The notes beneath the pieces were generated by a model. That model was not told the origin of the DNA, did no database searches, and worked only from the letters and a program-made list of their open reading frames with translations. A stretch of 8,345 bases of DNA from Rhodobacter sp. (GTDB lineage Bacteria; Pseudomonadota; Alphaproteobacteria; Rhodobacterales; Rhodobacteraceae), in contig PNND01000221.1 in the NCBI GenBank assembly GCA_013824045.1, forward strand, positions 1-8,345. The letters run 5' to 3'. Below are positions 5,731 through 8,345 of the stretch, piece after piece (the first letter of the stretch is position 1; every line of letters starts with the position of its first letter). The position numbers and the translations under genes are program-made.

Positions 5731-6139
5731 GCCACCGCCACAGTCCAAAGGCCATCAAGCCAGCAAAGCCCGCACTCGCCCAGCGGCCTATCCTCAGCCG
5801 CCACTCGGCAAGGCTTCTCGGCTCGATCAGATCGCCGTAGCGGATCACCAGCCCCTCCTCGAACGCGATCACGCCAAAGGCCCCGATCCCCGCCACCAGC
5901 GCAGCCAAGGCCCACCACCGACGCGGCCCCGCCACCAGCAACACCAGCGCCCCCAGCAGGGCCGCCAGATGGCACCACACCACGGCCCAGTTGCCATACC
6001 ACCGCGCCCGTAGCATGGCCGTGTCATAGATCGGGTCACCCCGCGTCGACAGTGGCATAAAGGTCGTCAGGGCAAAGAACCCCGCCGTGACCGCCGCCCC
6101 GCCGAACGCGACCCGCCACACCCATTCCCGCCAGATCAC
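5717..6139 (-). CDS. Unrecognised 140-residue membrane protein
   Basis: I do not recognise this small integral membrane protein. It has four likely membrane segments (about residues 9-27, 51-70, 75-94 and 120-136), a non-membrane loop [24 protein letters not shown] (28-51) and a second loop [23 protein letters not shown] (94-116) containing acidic and aromatic residues, ending in basic WRWHAAR. Two start codons compete. GTG at 6139 makes the classic GTGA overlap with the slyX stop; TTG at 6142 lies 8 bases after GAGG, a better ribosome-binding distance. I list the GTG start; the difference is one residue. Its own stop lies inside the start of the AbrB-family gene. Position alone suggests a joint role with the neighbouring membrane proteins. 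Confidence 0.75.
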   Translation of the reverse strand: MIWREWVWRVAFGGAAVTAGFFALTTFMPLSTRGDPIYDTAMLRARWYGNWAVVWCHLAALLGALVLLVAGPRRWWALAALVAGIGAFGVIAFEEGLVIRYGDLIEPRSLAEWRLRIGRWASAGFAGLMAFGLWRWHAAR

Positions 6140-6336
6140 CAATGCGGCGGCCTCACATTCGCGGCAGGCCCGTCGCCGGCCATCGCCTCACGCTCGGCCT
6201 CGCGCTCCACCAGCAGCGTCACCAGCCGTGTCAGCCGCTCTATCTCCTTCGCGTGGCTTGCCACCACATCCGACAGATCGTCGACCGCCCGCATCAGATG
6301 CGCCACCTTTTCTTCCAGCGCCTTGTCCTCTGCCAT
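6136..6336 (-). CDS. slyX: SlyX family protein
   Basis: A 66-residue SlyX homologue. SlyX is a small, largely coiled-coil protein of unknown function, named for its place beside slyD in E. coli. Seen: an almost wholly helical, heptad-like region from about residue 5 to 50 ([39 protein letters not shown]), then a flexible Gly/Ala/Pro tail ending RPPHW, matching the PPH-aromatic ending of SlyX proteins. The ATG at 6336 has an excellent GGAGG (6342-6346) 5 bases upstream, so the long open frame reaching 6456 is not used. It is the first gene of a four-gene operon and diverges from hisS across 73 bases. Confidence 0.85.
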   Translation of the reverse strand: MAEDKALEEKVAHLMRAVDDLSDVVASHAKEIERLTRLVTLLVEREAEREAMAGDGPAANVRPPHW

Positions 6337-6409
6337 GCCACCCTCCGCCGCTTGCCGACCTTGGCCCCATCCGATACACGGGCCGCGACAAAAAGCGAAG
6401 GTCCGACCC
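6337..6409. promoter_or_regulatory. Divergent slyX/hisS intergenic region
   Basis: These 73 bases must hold, or overlap, the promoters for both the slyX operon (minus) and hisS-hisZ (plus). Ribosome-binding sites are clear on both sides: GGAGG 5 bases before slyX, and GAAGG (6397-6401) 8 bases before hisS. On the plus strand TTGCCG around 6353-6358 and GATACA around 6373-6378 are a weak promoter pair. No good minus-strand pair is visible. I see no attenuator, T-box or leader peptide for hisS. Confidence 0.4.
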
Positions 6410-7897
6410 ATGGCACAGGACAAATCCACCCGCCGCCCCCGCGCCGAAACCCCCAAGGGGTTCCGCGACTATTTCGGTGCCGAGGTGACCGAACGCAAAG
6501 CCATGCTGGACAAGGTGGCCGAGGTCTATCACCGCTATGGGTTCGACCCGCTGGAAACCAGCGCCGTGGAAACGGTCGAGGCTTTGGGAAAGTTCCTCCC
6601 CGATGTCGACCGCCCGAACGAAGGCGTCTTTGCCTGGCAGGATGAAGACGCCGATTGGATGGCCCTGCGCTATGACCTGACCGCCCCCTTGGCCCGTGTC
6701 GCCGCGCAATACCGCAACGACCTGCCCTCGCCCTATCGCCGCTATGCGATGGGCCCGGTCTGGCGCAATGAAAAGCCGGGGCCGGGGCGCTTCCGCCAGT
6801 TCTATCAATGCGATGCCGATACCGTGGGCGCGCCCAGCGTCGCGGCAGATGCCGAGATTTGCGCCATGCTGTCGGATGCCCTTGAAACCGTCGGCATTCC
6901 GCGCGGTGACTATGTGGTGCGCGTCAACAACCGCAAGGTTCTGAACGGTGTGATGGAAGTGGCGGGCGTGCTTGACCCCACCGATCCCGACCGCTTCGCC
7001 AACGAACGCGGCATCGTCCTGCGCGCCATCGACAAGATCGACCGTCTGGGGGATGCAGGCGTCCGCGCCCTGCTGGGCGAAGGCCGCAAGGATGAGAGCG
7101 GCGATTTCACCAAGGGTGCGGGGCTGGGTGCCGAACAGGCCGAGGTTGTGATGGCCTTCATGGCCGCCCGCCGCGCGACAGGGCTTGAGACCACCGCCCG
7201 CCTCCGCGAACTCGTCGGCCCCTCCACCATCGGGCAGGAAGGCGTGCAGGAACTCGAAACCATCGCCGACCTGCTCGACCGTCAGGGATATGGCCCCGAC
7301 CGCATCCTCATCGACCCCGGCGTCGTGCGCGGTCTTGGCTACTATACCGGCCCCGTGTTCGAGGCCGAACTGACCTTCGAAATTCTCGATGAAAAAGGTC
7401 GCAAGCGCAGCTTCGGCTCCGTCGCGGGCGGCGGGCGCTATGACGATCTGGTCAAACGCTTCACTGGCCAATCCGTCCCCGCCACCGGCGTTTCCATCGG
7501 GGTGGACCGCCTCCTCGCCGCCCTGCAGGCCAAAGGCCGCAGCACCGCCAACACCACCGGACCTGTCGTCGTCACCGTGATGGACCGCGACCGCATGGCC
7601 GATTACATGGCCATGGTTTCCGACCTGCGCAACGCGGGCATCCGGGCCGAGGTCTATCTGGGCAATCCGAAAAACTTCGGCAACCAACTGAAATACGCCG
7701 ACAAGCGCGCCTCCCCCATCGCCGTGATCCAAGGCGGGAATGAGGCCGACAAAGGCACCGTCATCCTCAAAGACCTCATCCTCGGCGCGCAGATCGCGCA
7801 GAACGCGACGCTGGAGGAATGGAAGGACCGCCCCGCACAGGTGGAAATCCCCCGCGCCGATCTCGTGGCGCAGGTCCGCAAGATGCTGGACCAATGA
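6410..7897 (+). CDS. hisS: Histidyl-tRNA synthetase
   Basis: Class II aminoacyl-tRNA synthetase that charges tRNA-His with histidine in the cytoplasm. It has 495 residues, longer than the roughly 425 of E. coli HisRS but typical of the divergent alphaproteobacterial form. Seen: [10 protein letters not shown] near the N-terminus (14-23); [13 protein letters not shown] (85-97), binding histidine and ATP; motif 2 [19 protein letters not shown] (117-135) with its Arg; the histidine-specific [12 protein letters not shown] (307-318); GGGRYDDL (340-347); motif 3 [13 protein letters not shown] (360-372); and a C-terminal anticodon-binding domain from about 385 (VVVTVMD...IAVIQGGNE...LVAQVRKML). The ATG at 6410 has GAAGG 8 bases upstream and gives the usual [20 protein letters not shown] start; the frame is open back to 6323 but opposite slyX. 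It overlaps hisZ by ATGA. Confidence 0.97.
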   Translation: MAQDKSTRRPRAETPKGFRDYFGAEVTERKAMLDKVAEVYHRYGFDPLETSAVETVEALGKFLPDVDRPNEGVFAWQDEDADWMALRYDLTAPLARVAAQYRNDLPSPYRRYAMGPVWRNEKPGPGRFRQFYQCDADTVGAPSVAADAEICAMLSDALETVGIPRGDYVVRVNNRKVLNGVMEVAGVLDPTDPDRFANERGIVLRAIDKIDRLGDAGVRALLGEGRKDESGDFTKGAGLGAEQAEVVMAFMAARRATGLETTARLRELVGPSTIGQEGVQELETIADLLDRQGYGPDRILIDPGVVRGLGYYTGPVFEAELTFEILDEKGRKRSFGSVAGGGRYDDLVKRFTGQSVPATGVSIGVDRLLAALQAKGRSTANTTGPVVVTVMDRDRMADYMAMVSDLRNAGIRAEVYLGNPKNFGNQLKYADKRASPIAVIQGGNEADKGTVILKDLILGAQIAQNATLEEWKDRPAQVEIPRADLVAQVRKMLDQ

Positions 7898-8345
7898 CCG
7901 CGAAGGCCGCGATCCGGCTTGAGGCCGAAACCCTCTTCGCCGCCTTCCGCGCCGCAGGCGCGCAGCCGGTCGAGGCGGATATCCTGCAACCTGCCGAAAC
8001 CCTGCTCGACCTTTACGGCGAAGACATCCGCGCCCGCGCCTATGTCACCTCTGATCCCCTGCGCGGCGAAATGATGCTGCGCCCCGATTTCACCCTGCCC
8101 GTCGTTCAGGCCCATATGGCCCATGGCGCAGATCCCGCGCGCTACTGCTATATGGGCGAGGTGTTCCGCAAACAGGATACAACCGGCCCCCGCGCCAGCG
8201 AATACCTGCAAGTCGGGTTCGAACTCTTTGACCGCGCCGCCCCCGAGGCCGCCGATGCGCAGGTCTTTGCCCTCTTCGCCCGCCTCCTTGCGCCCCTGAA
8301 CCTCCGCGCCGCCACGGGCGATATCGGCATCCTCATGGCCGCCGT
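7894..8345 (+). CDS. hisZ: ATP phosphoribosyltransferase regulatory subunit (partial)
   Basis: HisZ is a catalytically inactive paralogue of HisRS that pairs with the short form of HisG to make the first, feedback-regulated enzyme of histidine biosynthesis. Only the first 150 codons are present; the gene runs off the right edge. Seen: [18 protein letters not shown], then [21 protein letters not shown] (24-44), [15 protein letters not shown] (61-75), which replaces the YDLT block of true HisRS, and YMGEVFRKQ...[15 protein letters not shown] (86-112), a motif-2-like segment. The ATG overlaps the hisS stop as ATGA, so translation is probably coupled. A HisRS-like protein directly following a complete HisRS strongly favours HisZ over a second synthetase. 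A short-form hisG is expected downstream, outside the window. Confidence 0.93.
   Translation, partial: MTAKAAIRLEAETLFAAFRAAGAQPVEADILQPAETLLDLYGEDIRARAYVTSDPLRGEMMLRPDFTLPVVQAHMAHGADPARYCYMGEVFRKQDTTGPRASEYLQVGFELFDRAAPEAADAQVFALFARLLAPLNLRAATGDIGILMAA

Noticed and set aside
4519..6060. A 513-codon plus-strand open frame across the membrane-protein operon
   Set aside because: Its product is an implausible His/Gln/Arg/Pro-rich string, and it lies opposite three genes with clear membrane-protein sequence.
6188..7894. A 568-codon minus-strand open frame opposite hisS
   Set aside because: It is the complement of a clear HisRS gene. Long antisense frames are expected where codon third positions are strongly GC, and its sequence (His/Gly/Ala-rich) shows no family motif.

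Overview
The window looks like chromosome from a GC-rich alphaproteobacterium, most likely a member of the Rhodobacteraceae (Rhodobacter/Gemmobacter/Tabrizicola-like). This rests on the S4 protein beginning [19 protein letters not shown], the Hint-domain protein with an N-terminal GTFVISW module, an alphaproteobacterial-type 495-residue HisRS followed by hisZ, and strongly GC-biased third codon positions. The family assignment is inference from remembered protein families; no search was run.

Layout. Positions 6-3575 hold four minus-strand genes: a UPF0114 membrane protein, rpsD (ribosomal protein S4) with a structured leader of about 180 nt, a Hint-domain (hedgehog/intein-type) protein, and an LpxR-like outer-membrane lipid A deacylase. 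Hairpins followed by T-rich tracts separate the UPF0114 gene, rpsD and the Hint gene, so these look like separate transcription units. Positions 3576-4012 hold no convincing gene. This stretch is clearly AT-richer than its surroundings (58 G+C in the 120 bases 3781-3900, against 83 in 4501-4620) and carries clustered inverted and direct copies of a GAGTTCGTC motif and a terminator-like hairpin. Positions 4013-6336 form a tight minus-strand operon, read as slyX, a 140-residue membrane protein, an AbrB-family membrane protein and a 225-residue membrane protein. Every junction in it overlaps by 4 to 14 bases. From 6410 to the right edge, hisS and hisZ are read on the plus strand with an ATGA overlap, diverging from slyX.

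How the genes relate. hisS/hisZ links histidyl-tRNA charging with the regulatory subunit of the first enzyme of histidine synthesis; hisG is expected just beyond the edge. LpxR would trim lipid A in the outer membrane. The slyX operon joins a small coiled-coil protein to three integral membrane proteins, two of which I cannot name.

I see no defence system, CRISPR array, tRNA, rRNA or intact mobile element. The features most worth a second look are the rpsD leader (promoter, early terminator-like hairpin, two GCAA-loop hairpins, two mutually exclusive hairpins next to the start), the AT-rich repeat-bearing island, and the overlapping membrane-protein operon.
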